Origin: Acidobacteriota bacterium
Lineage (GTDB): Bacteria > Acidobacteriota > Thermoanaerobaculia > Thermoanaerobaculales > Sulfomarinibacteraceae
Length of the DNA stretch: 43,314 nt
Direction: 5' to 3'
NCBI GenBank assembly: GCA_013152925.1
Contig: JAADFK010000218.1
Coordinates: 1-43,314, forward strand
In this document: one piece after another, positions 32,159-43,222 of the stretch
How the letters are laid out: each line of letters starts with the position of its first letter
Position numbering within the stretch: the first letter of the stretch is position 1
The notes under the pieces: model-generated
The model's database searches: none
Told to the model about the DNA's origin: nothing
What the model saw: the letters and a program-made list of their open reading frames with translations, nothing else
Made by a program: the position numbers and the translations under genes

Positions 32159-32829
32159 TGATCAGCCGACGCGCCGATCGCGTCGACAATGGCCGCCGTG
32201 ACGGCCTCCATGTCCTGCGAGCCGTCGATCTCGACCAGCAGCCCGCGTTGTTCGTAGAGCTCCACCAGGGGCTGGGTCTTTTCGTGATACTGGATCAGCC
32301 GCTGCCGGATGACCTCTTCCTTGTCGTCGTCCCGCTGCACCAGCTCGATACCGCAAACGTCACAGTGGACACCATCGGCCGGCGGGCTGTAGATCAGGTG
32401 GTACACCTTGCCGCATTTCGGGCAGGAGCGGCGGCCGCCGAGACGGCGGACAATCTCCTCGTCGGGCACGTCCACCAGAATGACCCGTTCCAGCGCGCGG
32501 CCGAGCTCGGCCAGAATGCCGTCCAGAACGTGGGCCTGTTCAACCGTACGGGGGTAGCCGTCCAGGATGACGCCGCGCGCGCAGTCCTCCTGGTCGAGAC
32601 GTTTGAGGATCATGGCAGAGACGATCTCGTCGGAGACCAGGCCGCCCTGGTCCATGATCTCCTTGGCCTTGAGGCCGAGGGTGGTCCTGTTCCGGACCTC
32701 CTCCCGCAACATGTCGCCGGTGGACACGTGGGGGATGCGATACCGCTCGGACAGGAACTTCGCCTGGGTGCCCTTGCCGGACCCCGGGGGGCCCAACATG
32801 ACCAGGTTGAGGCTGCGGTACATGCTCAT
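32155..32829 (-). CDS. adk: adenylate kinase with zinc-binding lid
   Basis: A 224-residue kinase that interconverts ATP, ADP and AMP. P-loop GPPGSGKGT (13-21), AMP-binding STGDMLR and GYPRTVEQA are present. The lid carries four cysteines, C136/C139 and C156/C159 (SCPKCG, HCDVCG), so it is the metal-binding type common in thermophiles and Gram-positives. ATG 32829 has GGGAGG upstream and overlaps the secY stop; ATG 32823 is an alternative. Ends in an ATGA overlap with map. Confidence 0.97.
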   Translation of the reverse strand: MSMYRSLNLVMLGPPGSGKGTQAKFLSERYRIPHVSTGDMLREEVRNRTTLGLKAKEIMDQGGLVSDEIVSAMILKRLDQEDCARGVILDGYPRTVEQAHVLDGILAELGRALERVILVDVPDEEIVRRLGGRRSCPKCGKVYHLIYSPPADGVHCDVCGIELVQRDDDKEEVIRQRLIQYHEKTQPLVELYEQRGLLVEIDGSQDMEAVTAAIVDAIGASADQ

Positions 32830-34208
32830 CCTTTCCTCCCGCGAAGCCGTCCCCGCCGCATGAAGCCGTCATAGTGGCGCATGACCAGCTGGGACTCGAT
32901 CTGTTGCACCGTATCCATGGCAACACCGACCACGATCAGCAGCGAGGTTCCGCCGAAGTAGAAATGCACGCCGAGACCCTCGGTGAACCACCGCGGGAGC
33001 ACGGCATCCAGGGACGCCCCGATGAAGGGAATCGTCGCCACCTTGAAGCCCGAGATGAGGATCTGCGGCAGGATGGCCACCAGGGCCAGGTAAAGGGCCC
33101 CGACCAGGGTGATCCGGGTCAGGCTCTTGTCGATGTATTCGGCGGTCCGCCGTCCCGGCCGGATGCCCGGGATGAACCCGCCGAACTTCTGCATGTTCTC
33201 CGCCGTGTCCTCGGGGTTGAAGATGATCGACGTGTAGAAGTAGCAGAAGAAGATGATGGACAGGAAGTAGATCAGGTTGTACAGCGGCTGACCCCACGCC
33301 AGGGCCGCGGTGATCTGCTTCAACCATGGATTCTGGATCATCTGCCCGATGGTCTGCGGGAACGACATGATCGAGGCGGCGAAGATCACCGGAATGACGC
33401 CGCCGGTGTTGAGGCGCAGCGGGAGGTAGGTGCTCTGCCCGCCGTAGACGCGCCGTCCCACCACGCGCTTGGCGTACTGGATGGGGATCCGCCGTTGCGC
33501 CCGTTCCATGTAGACGATCGCGGCCACCACCAGCACCATGAAGATCACCAGGACCGCCGCCGTCAGGATGCTCATGGAGCCGGTCTTGATGTCGGTGACC
33601 GTGTTCATGATAGCCTGGGGCAAGCCCACCACGATGCCGGCGAAGATGATCAACGAGATGCCGTTGCCGACGCCACGTTCAGTGATCTGCTCACCGAGCC
33701 ACATGACGAAGGCCGTCCCCGTGGTCAGGGTCAACACCGTCATCAGCCGGAAACCCCAGCCGGGACTGGGCACCAGGGCCGCACCGCCGGGCGCCGTGGT
33801 CCTCTCCAGGAAGAAGGAGATACCGAGAGACTGGATGACGGACAGGACGACCGTGCCGTACCGGGTGTACTGGGTGATCTTCCGACGGCCCAGCTCGCCC
33901 TCCTTCTTCAGCTTCTCCAGGTAGGGCCACACGACGGTCAACAGCTCAAGGATGATCGACGCCGAAATGTACGGCATGATTCCCAGGGCGAAGACGGTCA
34001 TCCGGCCCAGGGCGCCGCCGGAGAACAGGTTGAGGAAGCCCAACACCGTCCCCTTGGCCGCCTCGGTAAACTCCGCGATGGCCTGCGGGTCGACGCCCGG
34101 CGTGGGAATGAAGGCTCCCAACCGGTACACCGCCAGCAGCAGGAAGGTGAAGATGATCCGCTTCCTGAGGTCGGGAATGACAAAGATGTTGCGGAAGCTT
34201 TCGATCAC
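32826..34208 (-). CDS. secY: preprotein translocase subunit SecY
   Basis: A 460-residue, ten-helix channel protein of the Sec translocon. The N terminus is the usual short cytoplasmic helix followed by [24 protein letters not shown] sequence. The plug region, GMSIYI-like [21 protein letters not shown] (in part), and the C4/C5 cytoplasmic loops ([20 protein letters not shown]) are standard, as is [18 protein letters not shown]. It starts at ATG 34208, overlapping the rplO stop by ATGA, and ends overlapping adk. Confidence 0.97.
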   Translation of the reverse strand: MIESFRNIFVIPDLRKRIIFTFLLLAVYRLGAFIPTPGVDPQAIAEFTEAAKGTVLGFLNLFSGGALGRMTVFALGIMPYISASIILELLTVVWPYLEKLKKEGELGRRKITQYTRYGTVVLSVIQSLGISFFLERTTAPGGAALVPSPGWGFRLMTVLTLTTGTAFVMWLGEQITERGVGNGISLIIFAGIVVGLPQAIMNTVTDIKTGSMSILTAAVLVIFMVLVVAAIVYMERAQRRIPIQYAKRVVGRRVYGGQSTYLPLRLNTGGVIPVIFAASIMSFPQTIGQMIQNPWLKQITAALAWGQPLYNLIYFLSIIFFCYFYTSIIFNPEDTAENMQKFGGFIPGIRPGRRTAEYIDKSLTRITLVGALYLALVAILPQILISGFKVATIPFIGASLDAVLPRWFTEGLGVHFYFGGTSLLIVVGVAMDTVQQIESQLVMRHYDGFMRRGRLRGRKG

Positions 34209-34654
34209 GACGCTACCACCTCACAGCTGCCGCCCGCAGCTTCGATCTTGGCCAGCGCGGCCTTGGAAAACTTGTCGGCTTGCACGATCAGCTTCTTCTT
34301 GAGATCTCCGTTGGCCAGGACCTTGACGGGGCCCTTGCCCACGCGGACCAGGCCCTTGGCCGCCATGGATTCCACCGTGACCTCCGCGCCGTCGTCGAAG
34401 ACGGCCTCGAGATCACGGACATTGATCACCTGATACTCCACGCGGAAAATATTGGTGAAGCCGCGCTTGGGAATACGCCGCACCAGGGGCATCTGCCCAC
34501 CCTCGAAGCCGAAACGCCGGGAGTACCCGCTGCGCGACTTCTGGCCCTTGTGGCCACGGCCCGCCGTCTTGCCGGTGCCCGAGCCCGGGCCCCGGCCGAC
34601 GCGCTTGCGTGAGCGCTTGGCGCCCGGTGCTGGATGAAGGTCATGAAGCTCCAT
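34205..34654 (-). CDS. rplO: 50S ribosomal protein L15
   Basis: A 149-residue protein of the large-subunit core. The N-terminal basic arm [21 protein letters not shown], then [20 protein letters not shown], is diagnostic. It lies between rpmD and secY with a one-base gap and an ATGA overlap respectively. Confidence 0.97.
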   Translation of the reverse strand: MELHDLHPAPGAKRSRKRVGRGPGSGTGKTAGRGHKGQKSRSGYSRRFGFEGGQMPLVRRIPKRGFTNIFRVEYQVINVRDLEAVFDDGAEVTVESMAAKGLVRVGKGPVKVLANGDLKKKLIVQADKFSKAALAKIEAAGGSCEVVAS

Positions 34655-34655
34655 G

Positions 34656-34862
34656 TCAGGCCTCCGTTTCCTCGACCGAAACGAGGTGGGGAATCAGGTT
34701 GACCATGCCACGGATGCTGGGGGTGTCCGGGCGGACGACGGTCCGCCCGATGCGGCCCAGCCCGAGCCCGGCGAGCACCTTCTTGTGGTGCCCCTTGCAC
34801 CCGATCTGGCTCCTCACCTGGGTGATCTTCAGCTGCTTGGTCTTCTTCTTTCGCGGGGTCAT
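34656..34862 (-). CDS. rpmD: 50S ribosomal protein L30
   Basis: A 68-residue protein. [20 protein letters not shown] and [20 protein letters not shown] are the family pattern, ending in a short acidic VSVEETEA. The N terminus is a basic MTPRKKKT. Its ATG shares one base with the rpsE stop codon. Confidence 0.95.
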   Translation of the reverse strand: MTPRKKKTKQLKITQVRSQIGCKGHHKKVLAGLGLGRIGRTVVRPDTPSIRGMVNLIPHLVSVEETEA

Positions 34863-35479
34863 CAGCCTTCAGCCTCCTCAGCTGCCGCGTCGTCCGCCGC
34901 CGTGAGCTTCTCCGCGGGCTCGGCCACCGGGGTCTCCGCGGGAGCCGCTCCGGCCTCCGGCTCCACCTCGGCCTCCGGGGCCTCTGGGGGCGCCGCCTGG
35001 GTCAGCGGCTCGAGCCCACGAAGGCGGCGGACACGCTCCTGGGTCATCAGGTTCGTCAGGGCGTCGAAGGTCGCTCGCACCACGTTGAAGGGGTTGCGGC
35101 TGCCGACGATCTTGGTCAGGACGTCCTGCACGCCGGCGGACTCCATGACGGCGCGCACGCCGCCGCCGGCGATGACGCCGGTACCGGGCGCGGCCGGCCT
35201 GAGCAGGACCTTCGTGGCGCCCCAACGTCCCCAGATCTTGTGGGGAACCGTGCCGCCAACCATGGGAACCGAGATCATCTCGCGCTTGGCCTGCTCGGCG
35301 GCCTTCTGAATGGCCGCCGGCACCTCGCGCGCCTTGCCGGTCCCGTAGCCGACGCGCCCGCTCCCGTCACCGGCGACGACCACGGCGGAGAACGAGAAGT
35401 TCTTGCCGCCCTTGACCACCTTGGCGACGCGGTTGATGTGAACGACGGTCTCGACGAACTCTGACTCTTGTTGCCTCAT
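34862..35479 (-). CDS. rpsE: 30S ribosomal protein S5 with acidic C-terminal tail
   Basis: A 205-residue S5. Residues 1-160 are normal: [35 protein letters not shown] and [15 protein letters not shown]. After about residue 160 comes an added Ala/Glu/Pro-rich tail ([27 protein letters not shown]) of about 40 residues. It sits at the mRNA entry side of the small subunit. The tail is similar in character to that of L17. Normal position between rplR and rpmD. Confidence 0.97.
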   Translation of the reverse strand: MRQQESEFVETVVHINRVAKVVKGGKNFSFSAVVVAGDGSGRVGYGTGKAREVPAAIQKAAEQAKREMISVPMVGGTVPHKIWGRWGATKVLLRPAAPGTGVIAGGGVRAVMESAGVQDVLTKIVGSRNPFNVVRATFDALTNLMTQERVRRLRGLEPLTQAAPPEAPEAEVEPEAGAAPAETPVAEPAEKLTAADDAAAEEAEG

Positions 35480-35488
35480 CTGGATCCC

Positions 35489-35857
35489 CTAGAACTTCAG
35501 GCCGGCCTCGCGGGCCGCCTCGGCGACGGAGCGCACCACACCGTGGTACGGGAAACCGCCGCGATCGAAAACCACTTTCTCGACGCCGTGCTCCTTGGCA
35601 CGCTCCGCCACGATCCGCCCCACGACCTCCGCCGCCTTGGTGTTGCCGGAATTCTCCAGGTCGCCGGAGATGGGCTTTTCCAGGGTCGAAGCGGACACGA
35701 TGGTGACGCCCTTGTCATCGTCGATGACCTGGGCATAGACATGCCGGAGGCTGTGGTACACGGCCAAACGGGGACGCTCGGCCGTACCGTGCACGGTGTG
35801 GCGATACCGCCGCTTGATCCAGTTTCTGCGCTGCTTGCGATCTCGGTTGCCCTTCAT
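35489..35857 (-). CDS. rplR: 50S ribosomal protein L18
   Basis: A 122-residue 5S rRNA-binding protein. [20 protein letters not shown] and [20 protein letters not shown] are diagnostic. Its ATG overlaps the rplF stop by ATGA; nine nt separate it from rpsE. Confidence 0.97.
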   Translation of the reverse strand: MKGNRDRKQRRNWIKRRYRHTVHGTAERPRLAVYHSLRHVYAQVIDDDKGVTIVSASTLEKPISGDLENSGNTKAAEVVGRIVAERAKEHGVEKVVFDRGGFPYHGVVRSVAEAAREAGLKF

Positions 35858-36399
35858 GCCTTCGCTCCCTGCTTGCCGGCCTTGCGGCGCACGTGCTCGC
35901 CCACGTAGCGGATCCCCTTGCCCTTGTACGGCTCCGGGGGCCTGAGCGAGCGGATCTCTGCAGCCACCTGGCCGACCTGCTGCCGGTCGATGCCGGAGAC
36001 TTTGACGCGGTTGGCCTTCGGGTCCACATCGATCGTGATGCCCTCGGGCTCCGGGAAATCGATGGTGTGGGAGTAGCCCAGGCTGAACGCCACGCTACGC
36101 CCCTTCTTCTCTACCCTGTAGCCGATCCCGATGATCTCCAGCTCCTTCGTCCAGCCCTTGGTGACACCGGCGACGGCGTTGGCCAGGAGAGCGCGGCACA
36201 GGCCATGGTTGGCCCGGCTCTGCCGCTCGTCGTCCTGGCGATCGAGGGTGAGGATACCGTCCTCGACCTTGGCCGTGATCCCCGGAACAAGGTTGACCAG
36301 GAGCTGTCCCTTGGGACCCTTGACCTGCACGACGCCGTTGCCGACGTGAATATCGGTGCCCTTGGGTACCGGGATCGGTGTTTTTCCGATTCGCGACAT
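35854..36399 (-). CDS. rplF: 50S ribosomal protein L6
   Basis: A 181-residue protein near the factor-binding site. Begins [20 protein letters not shown] and ends with the conserved [20 protein letters not shown]. Two L6 domains of standard length. Nine nt after rpsH. Confidence 0.97.
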   Translation of the reverse strand: MSRIGKTPIPVPKGTDIHVGNGVVQVKGPKGQLLVNLVPGITAKVEDGILTLDRQDDERQSRANHGLCRALLANAVAGVTKGWTKELEIIGIGYRVEKKGRSVAFSLGYSHTIDFPEPEGITIDVDPKANRVKVSGIDRQQVGQVAAEIRSLRPPEPYKGKGIRYVGEHVRRKAGKQGAKA

Positions 36400-36408
36400 G
36401 ATTCCCCC

Positions 36409-36807
36409 CTACCAGATCTCACACAGGATTTCGCCGCCCACGCCGAGACGCCGGGCCTGGTCGTCGGTCACCACGCCGCGACTCGTGGAGACGACGGCGA
36501 CACCGAGACCGTTGCGAACCTTGGGGAGCTCTTCGACGCCGCGGTAGACCCTGAGGCCGGGCTTGGAGACCCGCTGGATGCCGTGGATCACCGGCTCGCC
36601 GTCGTTGGAGTACTTGAGATAGATGCGAAGCACGCCCTGGGCGCCCTCCTCCAGGATCTTGAAAGTACGGATGTACCCTTCCTGCTTGAGGATCTTGGCG
36701 ATCTCCAGCTTCATCTTGGACGCCGGAACATCGGTCCGGTCGTGCCGCACCATGGTGGCGTTCCGCAGGCGCGTCAGCATGTCGGCGATGGGATCTGTCA
36801 TGCTCAT
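36409..36807 (-). CDS. rpsH: 30S ribosomal protein S8
   Basis: A 132-residue 16S rRNA-binding protein. [14 protein letters not shown] at the start and [20 protein letters not shown] at the end are diagnostic. ATG 36807 with GGGAGG upstream is used; ATG 36801 is the alternative. In E. coli S8 controls this operon translationally; no leader structure was tested here. Confidence 0.97.
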   Translation of the reverse strand: MSMTDPIADMLTRLRNATMVRHDRTDVPASKMKLEIAKILKQEGYIRTFKILEEGAQGVLRIYLKYSNDGEPVIHGIQRVSKPGLRVYRGVEELPKVRNGLGVAVVSTSRGVVTDDQARRLGVGGEILCEIW

Positions 36808-36822
36808 GGCTTCATCCCTCCC

Positions 36823-37008
36823 CTACCAGCTGGCCTTGGTCACGCCGGGGAGGTACCCCTCCAGCGCGAGCTTGCGGAAGCACAGGCGACACAGCTGGAA
36901 CTTGCGCATGTAGCCACGCGGCCGGCCACAGATGCGGCACCGGTTCCGCTGACGGACCTTGAACTTTGGTTTCCTGGCTGCTTTGGCCATCAATGCCTTG
37001 CGTGTCAC
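36823..37008 (-). CDS. rpsN: 30S ribosomal protein S14, type Z (zinc-binding)
   Basis: A 61-residue short S14. Four cysteines (C24, C27, C40, C43) form the zinc site, with [20 protein letters not shown] and the terminal GVTKASW. Starts at GTG 37008 after AGGAGG. The short zinc form is also called rpsZ; the long zinc-free form is not seen. Confidence 0.96.
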   Translation of the reverse strand: MTRKALMAKAARKPKFKVRQRNRCRICGRPRGYMRKFQLCRLCFRKLALEGYLPGVTKASW

Positions 37009-37016
37009 GGCTCCTC

Positions 37017-37559
37017 CTATCGACGCTGGAACGGCATGCCCATGGCGGCGAGCAGGGCCCGTGCCTGGTCGTCGCTGGGTGCACTTGTGGTGATGGTGAT
37101 GTTCATGCCGACGGTTCCTTCGACCTTCTGGTAATCCACCTCGGGGAAAATCAGGATATCCCGGACCCCGAGGGTGTAGTTGCCGCGCCCATCGAAGGAC
37201 GTGGTGCTGATTCCGCGAAAGTCGCGCACGCGCGGCAGGGCGATGTTGATCAGCCGGTCGAGAAACTCGTACATCCTCGTGCGGCGCAGGGTCACCTTGA
37301 CCCCGACCGGCATCCCCTCGCGCAACTTGAACGCCGCGATGGACTTCCGGGCCTTCCGGATGACGGGCTTCTGCCCGGTTATGTTGGCCATCTGCTCGGC
37401 CGCCGTGTCCAGCAGCTTGGCGTTGCGCGACGCCTCACCGACGCCGATGTTACACGTTATCTTGGTGATCCGTGGTACCTGCATGGGATTGGCCAGGCCA
37501 AGCTCCTTTTGCAGCTGCGGGAACACCTCCTTCTGGTACGTATCAAACAAGCGCGCCAT
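37017..37559 (-). CDS. rplE: 50S ribosomal protein L5
   Basis: A 180-residue 5S rRNA-binding protein. [34 protein letters not shown] (in part [13 protein letters not shown]) and [11 protein letters not shown] match the family. Position between rplX and rpsN is standard, with an eight-nt gap to rplX. Confidence 0.97.
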   Translation of the reverse strand: MARLFDTYQKEVFPQLQKELGLANPMQVPRITKITCNIGVGEASRNAKLLDTAAEQMANITGQKPVIRKARKSIAAFKLREGMPVGVKVTLRRTRMYEFLDRLINIALPRVRDFRGISTTSFDGRGNYTLGVRDILIFPEVDYQKVEGTVGMNITITTSAPSDDQARALLAAMGMPFQRR

Positions 37560-37567
37560 CGTCCCTC

Positions 37568-37894
37568 CTAACGGTCGAGAATCGCGCCGTCGACCTTGGC
37601 CACGCGAACCTTGTGGCCATCGTCGAGGATCGTGTATCCGACTCGTGTCGCCCGCCCGCTCTCGGGCGAGACGACCATGACGTTCGAGATGTCCAGGGCA
37701 GCCTCGCGCTCGACGATACCGCCCTGGATGTTCTTCTGGGGGTTGGGGCGGGTGTGGCGCTTGCAGAAGTTGACGCCTTCCACCACCACACGGCCCTTCT
37801 TCCGGTCCACCCGCAGGACCTTGCCACGACTTCCCCGGTCCTTGCCGGAGATCACCTCAACCAGGTCGTCTTTCTTGATCTTCAAATTCGCCAT
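37568..37894 (-). CDS. rplX: 50S ribosomal protein L24
   Basis: A 108-residue assembly-initiator protein. The KOW motif is [20 protein letters not shown] (residues about 8-27), followed by the typical [17 protein letters not shown] 37894, nine nt after rplN. Confidence 0.97.
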   Translation of the reverse strand: MANLKIKKDDLVEVISGKDRGSRGKVLRVDRKKGRVVVEGVNFCKRHTRPNPQKNIQGGIVEREAALDISNVMVVSPESGRATRVGYTILDDGHKVRVAKVDGAILDR

Positions 37895-37903
37895 GGCATC
37901 CTC

Positions 37904-38275
37904 CTACAGCACCTCGGGAGCCAGCGAGACGATCTTCATGAATCGCCGTTCCCTCAGCTCACGGGCCACCGGCCCAAACACGCGGGTGCCCAACGGCTCC
38001 TTTTGCGGGTTGATCAACACCGCCGCGTTTTCGTCGAAACTGATGTACGAGCCGTCCTTCCGCCGTGTCCTGGCCCGCGTGCGGACCACGACCGCCCGAA
38101 CGACGGTCCCCTTCTTGATATCGGACTCCGGGGCGGCCTCCTTGACGGAGCAGACGATGATGTCGCCGATCCCGGCGTACCGCGGCGCCGCCGATCCGCC
38201 GAGCTGGCGGATGGCCATCAGCTTGCGCGCGCCGGAGTTGTCCGCCACCTTGAGCATGGTTCCCATCTGGATCAT
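37904..38275 (-). CDS. rplN: 50S ribosomal protein L14
   Basis: A 123-residue intersubunit-bridge protein. [18 protein letters not shown] at the start and [20 protein letters not shown] at the end are diagnostic. Standard length. Confidence 0.98.
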   Translation of the reverse strand: MIQMGTMLKVADNSGARKLMAIRQLGGSAAPRYAGIGDIIVCSVKEAAPESDIKKGTVVRAVVVRTRARTRRKDGSYISFDENAAVLINPQKEPLGTRVFGPVARELRERRFMKIVSLAPEVL

Positions 38276-38288
38276 GGCTCAACCTCCC

Positions 38289-38561
38289 CTACTGCGCCCG
38301 CTCGACGATCTTGCGAACCCGCCACCGCTTGCGGCGCGACAGCGGGCGACACTCTTCGATCAGCACGCGATCGCCCACGTTGCAGGAGTTCTCCTCGTCA
38401 TGGGCCATGAACTTGGACGTTGACCGCACGAAACGGCGGTAGAGGGGGTGCATGACGAAGTTCTCCACCTTGACCACGATGGTCTTGTCGGCGGCGTTCG
38501 ATGTCACGACACCCACTTTGGTGGACTTCCGCGATCCCTTTTCTTGCGTTTGCCTGGTCAT
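38289..38561 (-). CDS. rpsQ: 30S ribosomal protein S17
   Basis: A 90-residue OB-fold protein. [20 protein letters not shown] and [19 protein letters not shown] identify it. It overlaps the rpmC stop by ATGA. Confidence 0.97.
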   Translation of the reverse strand: MTRQTQEKGSRKSTKVGVVTSNAADKTIVVKVENFVMHPLYRRFVRSTSKFMAHDEENSCNVGDRVLIEECRPLSRRKRWRVRKIVERAQ

Positions 38562-38761
38562 CCTGCCTTCTCCTCGGTGCTCAGCTCGTTCAGGACGGTC
38601 AGCACGCGGGCGATGTCCCTGCGGACCTCGCGGATCTTGATCGGGTTCTCGATCTGACCGGTGGACTTCTGGAATCGGAGCTTGAAGAGTTGCTCCTCCA
38701 GGTCGCTCAGCGTCCTCTCGAGCTCCTCAACGGATTGTTCGCGTAGCTGTTGCGCCTTCAT
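38558..38761 (-). CDS. rpmC: 50S ribosomal protein L29
   Basis: A 67-residue two-helix protein near the exit tunnel. [20 protein letters not shown] and [20 protein letters not shown] are typical. ATGA overlaps on both sides, with rplP and rpsQ. Confidence 0.96.
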   Translation of the reverse strand: MKAQQLREQSVEELERTLSDLEEQLFKLRFQKSTGQIENPIKIREVRRDIARVLTVLNELSTEEKAG

Positions 38762-39174
38762 GCCAACTCTCCCCTGGTGATGAACCTCGTCTTGATGGGC
38801 AACTTGTGGGCTGCCAGGCGCATGGCCTCACGGGCCACGTCCTCGGGAACGCCCTCCATCTCGTAGAGGATTCTCGCCGGCTTGACCACGGCGACCCACA
38901 TCTCCGGATTCCCCTTCCCCTTACCCATGCGGGTTTCCAGGGGCTTCTTTGTCACGGGCTTGTCCGGGAAGATCCGGATCCAGATCTTGCCGCCACGCTT
39001 GACGTGACGGGTCATGGCCACACGGGCGGCCTCGATCTGGCGTGCCGTGATCCAACCGACCTCCATGGCCTGCAGGGCATAGTCACCGAAGGAGATGGTG
39101 GAGCCCCGAAGGGCCACACCACGGCGCCGGCCGCGCTGCTGCTTCCTGTACTTGACCTTCTTCGGCATCAACAT
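38758..39174 (-). CDS. rplP: 50S ribosomal protein L16
   Basis: A 138-residue protein of the A-site region. [20 protein letters not shown] at the start, and [20 protein letters not shown] in the middle, are diagnostic. GGAGG nine bases upstream supports ATG 39174. Confidence 0.98.
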   Translation of the reverse strand: MLMPKKVKYRKQQRGRRRGVALRGSTISFGDYALQAMEVGWITARQIEAARVAMTRHVKRGGKIWIRIFPDKPVTKKPLETRMGKGKGNPEMWVAVVKPARILYEMEGVPEDVAREAMRLAAHKLPIKTRFITRGELA

Positions 39175-39188
39175 GGCGTACTACCTCC

Positions 39189-39842
39189 CTACAGGTGGCG
39201 GCGGAAGCCGCGGGCACGGTGCCGCTCGCCGCGATAGACCCACACCTTGACACCGATGACACCGTAGGTCGTGAAGGCCTCGGCGAAGCCGTAGTCGATG
39301 TCCGCCTTGAGGGTGTGGAGCGGCAGACGGCCCTGCTGGTACCACTCGGATCGGGCGATCTCGGCACCGTTGAGCCGTCCGGAGCACTTGATCTTGATTC
39401 CCTGGGCGCCGAAGCGCAGGGCGTTCTCCTGGGCACGGCGCATGGCGCGCCGGAAGGCCACGCGGCGGACCAGCTGGCGGGCGACGTTCTCCGCGATCAG
39501 CTGGGCATCCACCTCGGGGCGCTGGATCTCCTGGATGTTGATATGAATGTCCTGGCCATACCGGCGCATCAGGTCGTCGCGGAGCTTGTCCACCTCGGCG
39601 CCCTTGCGGCCGATGATGATGCCGGGACGGCCGGAGAGGATGTTGACCCGGAGCTTGTTGGCCGTCCTCTCGATGTCGACGGAGCTGACGGCGGCGTTGG
39701 CCAGCCGCTGCTTCAGCTCGGCCCTCAGGCGCAGATCCTCATGCAAGAGCTCGGCGTAGCTCTTCTTGTCGGCGTACCAGCGGGAACGCCACGTGTTGTT
39801 GTAGCCAAGCCTGAACCCGTACGGGTGCGTTTTCTGTCCCAC
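39189..39842 (-). CDS. rpsC: 30S ribosomal protein S3
   Basis: A 217-residue protein of the small-subunit head and mRNA entry. The KH domain has [18 protein letters not shown] (GxxG = GRKG). The N terminus [17 protein letters not shown] requires GTG 39842 as start, preceded by AAGGAGGA. The longer open frame upstream is not coding. Confidence 0.98.
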   Translation of the reverse strand: MGQKTHPYGFRLGYNNTWRSRWYADKKSYAELLHEDLRLRAELKQRLANAAVSSVDIERTANKLRVNILSGRPGIIIGRKGAEVDKLRDDLMRRYGQDIHINIQEIQRPEVDAQLIAENVARQLVRRVAFRRAMRRAQENALRFGAQGIKIKCSGRLNGAEIARSEWYQQGRLPLHTLKADIDYGFAEAFTTYGVIGVKVWVYRGERHRARGFRRHL

Positions 39843-39853
39843 AGTCTTCCTCC

Positions 39854-40198
39854 TTAGCCTTCCCGTACCCCGAGCTCGACGGTGATGTGACACATGCGTT
39901 TGAGGATCCGGTGCCAGCGCACCCACTTCGACGCGGGCCGGCCTCTCTTGAGGCTGGGCCCCTGGTCCACCGTAATCTTCGTGACGAAGACCTTGCCCTC
40001 ATCAACACCCGGGTTGGACTGCTCCAGGTTGGCCAGCGCCGACCGGACCAGCTTCTCGAGATCGCGCGCCGCGTACTTGTCGGTCAGCTGCAAGGTGCTC
40101 AGAGCCCGGGTCACCTGCTGACCGCGAACCATGTCGGCCACCAGCCGGACCTTTCGCGGCGAGGAACGATAATAGCGGAGTTTCGCTCGAGCTTCCAT
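39854..40198 (-). CDS. rplV: 50S ribosomal protein L22
   Basis: A 114-residue tunnel protein. The start [20 protein letters not shown] and the hairpin region [20 protein letters not shown] identify it. Two adjacent ATGs (40201 and 40198) follow AGGAGG; the second has better spacing. Confidence 0.97.
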   Translation of the reverse strand: MEARAKLRYYRSSPRKVRLVADMVRGQQVTRALSTLQLTDKYAARDLEKLVRSALANLEQSNPGVDEGKVFVTKITVDQGPSLKRGRPASKWVRWHRILKRMCHITVELGVREG

Positions 40199-40211
40199 CA
40201 TGACCTCCTGC

Positions 40212-40490
40212 CTAACGGCCGCGATCCTTCTTGCCGCCGGTATGGCCGCGGTAGGTCCGGGTCGGTGCGAACTCACCCAGCTTGTGACCGACCATGTTCT
40301 CGGTGACGTACACGGGAACGAACTTGTGCCCGTTATGCACGGCGATGGTCATGCCGACCATGGCCGGCGTCAGGGTCGAGCGGCGGGACCAGGTCTTGAT
40401 CACACGCTTGTCGCCCGACGCCATGGACGCCTCCACCTTCTTCATCAGGTGGTCGTCGACAAACGGTCCCTTGCGGATTGAACGTGCCAT
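40212..40490 (-). CDS. rpsS: 30S ribosomal protein S19
   Basis: A 92-residue head protein. [18 protein letters not shown] and [20 protein letters not shown] are diagnostic, ending GGKKDRGR. Standard position between rplB and rplV. Confidence 0.98.
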   Translation of the reverse strand: MARSIRKGPFVDDHLMKKVEASMASGDKRVIKTWSRRSTLTPAMVGMTIAVHNGHKFVPVYVTENMVGHKLGEFAPTRTYRGHTGGKKDRGR

Positions 40491-40499
40491 CTTCTCCTC

Positions 40500-41324
40500 C
40501 TACTTCCGGTTCCGCCGCGACACGATCAGCTTGTCAGAAGCCTTGCGCCGGCGCGTCTTGGCACCCTTGGTGGGCCAGCCCCAGGGAGAAACGGGGTGGC
40601 GGCCCTTGTTGCGGCCCTCGCCGCCGCCGTGGGGGTGATCCACCGGGTTCATGGCCGTACCACGAGTCTGCGGGCGGATACCCAGCCAACGCGAGCGCCC
40701 CGCCTTGCCGATGGTGATGTTCGAGTGTTCGACATTACCCACCTGGCCGATCGTGGCGATGCAGCGGGAAAGGACCATCCGCATCTCGCCCGAGGGCAGC
40801 CTGAGCGTCGTGTACTTGCCCTCCTTGGCCATGATCTGGGCCGAGGCGCCGGCCGAACGGACCATCTGGCCACCTTTTCCGGGCTGAAGCTCCACGTTGT
40901 GCACCAGCGTGCCCAGGGGGATGCTCCCAAGGGGCATGGCGTTGCCGGGCCGCACATCCACCTTGTCGCCGGCAACCACCGTGTCGCCGACCTTGATCCC
41001 GACAGGGGCCAGGATGTAGCGCTTCTCGCCGTCAGCGTAGTGCAGCAGCGCGATGAAGGCGGAGCGGTTGGGGTCGTACTCGACCGTGGCCACCTTCGCG
41101 GGAACCTCGAACTTGTCCCGCTTGAAGTCGATGATCCGGTAGCGGCGCTTGTGGCCACGGCCACGGTGACGGGAGGTCACGTGACCGTCGTTGTTTCGTC
41201 CTGACGAGCGTTTCTTGCCCTCGGTCAGCTTCTTGAACGGCTTGTTCACCGTCAGCTCGGCGTAATCGAGCACCGAGACGAAACGCCGCCCGGGAGACGT
41301 GGGCTTGAACTGCTTGATACCCAT
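40500..41324 (-). CDS. rplB: 50S ribosomal protein L2
   Basis: A 274-residue protein at the peptidyl-transferase area. It begins [20 protein letters not shown] and carries the nearly invariant [20 protein letters not shown] near the C terminus, including the conserved His. ATG 41324 is preferred; the frame upstream overlaps rplW. Confidence 0.98.
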   Translation of the reverse strand: MGIKQFKPTSPGRRFVSVLDYAELTVNKPFKKLTEGKKRSSGRNNDGHVTSRHRGRGHKRRYRIIDFKRDKFEVPAKVATVEYDPNRSAFIALLHYADGEKRYILAPVGIKVGDTVVAGDKVDVRPGNAMPLGSIPLGTLVHNVELQPGKGGQMVRSAGASAQIMAKEGKYTTLRLPSGEMRMVLSRCIATIGQVGNVEHSNITIGKAGRSRWLGIRPQTRGTAMNPVDHPHGGGEGRNKGRHPVSPWGWPTKGAKTRRRKASDKLIVSRRNRK

Positions 41325-41334
41325 CCCGGCCTCC

Positions 41335-41628
41335 TCAGATACCTTCGAAGAACTCTGGGGTCTTGGACCCCGGAGCAAGCTTGACGTACGCCTTGCGCAC
41401 CGTCGGACGATGTCCCACCGTCCGGCCGTAACGCTTGGTGGGTTTCCCCTTGCGATTGGCAACGCGGACCTCAACGACGTTGACGTCGAAGAGCTCCTCG
41501 ACCGCCTTGCGGATCTCGATCTTGTTGGCCCGGCGATCGACCTCGAAACAGACCGTGTTCTCACGCTCCTGCATGAGGGTGGTCTTCTCGGTGATCAGCG
41601 GCCTGAGGATGATCTCACGCGCCTTCAT
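41335..41628 (-). CDS. rplW: 50S ribosomal protein L23
   Basis: A 97-residue exit-tunnel protein and docking site for trigger factor and [36 protein letters not shown] and [20 protein letters not shown] match. ATGA overlap with the rplD stop at 41625-41628. Confidence 0.97.
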   Translation of the reverse strand: MKAREIILRPLITEKTTLMQERENTVCFEVDRRANKIEIRKAVEELFDVNVVEVRVANRKGKPTKRYGRTVGHRPTVRKAYVKLAPGSKTPEFFEGI

Positions 41629-42248
41629 GACAGCACCTCCGCCAACGTCTCGACGGAATCCTTGGAGGCAACGATCCAGCGATGGTTGAGCACCTCGTAG
41701 GCGTTGAGAGAACGCGCATCGAGGGTGTCGACCTCCGGACGGTTCCGGCTGGCCAGGTAGAGGTTGAGGTTCTCGACCCCGTCCACCAGCAGCACCTTCT
41801 CGCCGCCAAGGCCCAGTTTCTCCAGATGCTCGACGAAGGCCTTGGTCCGCGGCTCCGGCAGCTCCATGCTGTCGAGCACCACGAGACGCCCCTCGGCGGC
41901 CCGTTGCGAAAGCACACCGGCCAGCGCGGCCCGGCGCGCCTTCTTGTTGACCTTGAGCGTGTAGGCCCGCGGCCGGGGACCGTGAACGACCCCGCCGTGC
42001 CGCCACAGGGGGGACCGACGGTCTCCGGCCCGGGCACGGCCCGTGTGCTTCTGCTTCCAGGGTTTGATCCCCGAGCCCTTGACCTCACCACGGGTCTTGG
42101 CCTTGTGGGTTCCACGCCGGCGGCTGGCCAGGTAAGCCCGAACCACTTCCCACACCAGGTGCTCGCGCACCTCGCGGGCAAACACGCTGTCGGGCAGCTC
42201 CACGGAGCCGACGACCTCGTTGTCCCAGTTCTTGACGTCCAACTTCAT
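41625..42248 (-). CDS. rplD: 50S ribosomal protein L4
   Basis: A 207-residue protein with the long tunnel loop [20 protein letters not shown] followed by [18 protein letters not shown]. In E. coli L4 also represses the S10 operon. ATG 42248 is used; the upstream frame overlaps rplC. Confidence 0.97.
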   Translation of the reverse strand: MKLDVKNWDNEVVGSVELPDSVFAREVREHLVWEVVRAYLASRRRGTHKAKTRGEVKGSGIKPWKQKHTGRARAGDRRSPLWRHGGVVHGPRPRAYTLKVNKKARRAALAGVLSQRAAEGRLVVLDSMELPEPRTKAFVEHLEKLGLGGEKVLLVDGVENLNLYLASRNRPEVDTLDARSLNAYEVLNHRWIVASKDSVETLAEVLS

Positions 42249-42264
42249 GATCCCACCCCTCCCC

Positions 42265-42891
42265 TCACGAGACCTTGACGATGCGCACGTAGCTGTTCCG
42301 AGCCCCGGGAACGCCACCCTTGAGGAAGAGGAGGTTCCGCTCGGGGTCGACCTTGACCACCCGCACATTCTTGACGGTCACCCGCTTGTTGCCCATCTGG
42401 CCCGGCATCTTCTGTCCTGCAAACACCTTGGCGGGGTACGCCGCCTGACCGATGGAGCCGGGCGCCCGATGGAACATGGAGCCGTGAGTCGCACGGCCGC
42501 CACCGAAGCCATGACGCTTGATGACGCCTTGGAAACCACGCCCCTTGGAGATGCCGTTGACGTGCACCGTGTCGTTCTCCTGGAAGATCTCCACGAGCAC
42601 GGCGTCACCGGGAGCGGCCTCGTCGCCGGCCTCCAGCGGGACCTCCGCCAGGTAACGCGTCGGCGGGATGCCCGCCTTGGCGAAATGCCCGCTGCGGGGC
42701 CTGTTGGCCTTGCGCATGGGACGGGATTCCACGAGACCGATCTGCGCGGCCTCGTACCCGTCCGATTCCGACGTTTTCCGCTGGACGACGACGCAGGGCC
42801 CGGCCTGCACCACCGTCACGGGGATGACCCGGCCATCTTCGTCGAAGATCTGGGTCATGCCGATCTTTTTGCCGAGGATTCCCTTGACCAT
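42265..42891 (-). CDS. rplC: 50S ribosomal protein L3
   Basis: A 208-residue early-assembly protein. [20 protein letters not shown] at the start, [20 protein letters not shown] and [19 protein letters not shown] later are diagnostic. Seven nt after rpsJ. Confidence 0.98.
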   Translation of the reverse strand: MVKGILGKKIGMTQIFDEDGRVIPVTVVQAGPCVVVQRKTSESDGYEAAQIGLVESRPMRKANRPRSGHFAKAGIPPTRYLAEVPLEAGDEAAPGDAVLVEIFQENDTVHVNGISKGRGFQGVIKRHGFGGGRATHGSMFHRAPGSIGQAAYPAKVFAGQKMPGQMGNKRVTVKNVRVVKVDPERNLLFLKGGVPGARNSYVRIVKVS

Positions 42892-42898
42892 GATCGCC

Positions 42899-43219
42899 TC
42901 ACCTCGCCCCGTACGCCTTGATCTCGACGTCCACCCCGGCGGGCAGCTCGAGCTTCATCAGCGCGTCGATGGTTTGCTGGGTCGGCTCCAGGATGTCGAG
43001 CAGCCGCTTGTGGGTACGGATCTCGAACTGCTCCCTGGACTTCTTGTCCACGTGCGGCGACCGGAGAACGGTGAACCGCTGGATGTGGGTCGGCAGCGGA
43101 ATGGGACCTGAAATGCGGGCCCCGGTCCGCTGGGCCGTGTCCACAATCTCGGATGCAGACTGGTCCAGAAGCCTGTAGTCGAATGCCTTGAGCCGGATAC
43201 GAATTTTCTCGCTCGCCAT
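42899..43219 (-). CDS. rpsJ: 30S ribosomal protein S10 (NusE)
   Basis: A 106-residue protein of the small-subunit head that also serves in antitermination with Nus[41 protein letters not shown] and [16 protein letters not shown] are diagnostic. Only three nt separate it from the tuf stop, so no S10-operon leader exists here. Confidence 0.98.
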   Translation of the reverse strand: MASEKIRIRLKAFDYRLLDQSASEIVDTAQRTGARISGPIPLPTHIQRFTVLRSPHVDKKSREQFEIRTHKRLLDILEPTQQTIDALMKLELPAGVDVEIKAYGAR

Positions 43220-43222
43220 GAC

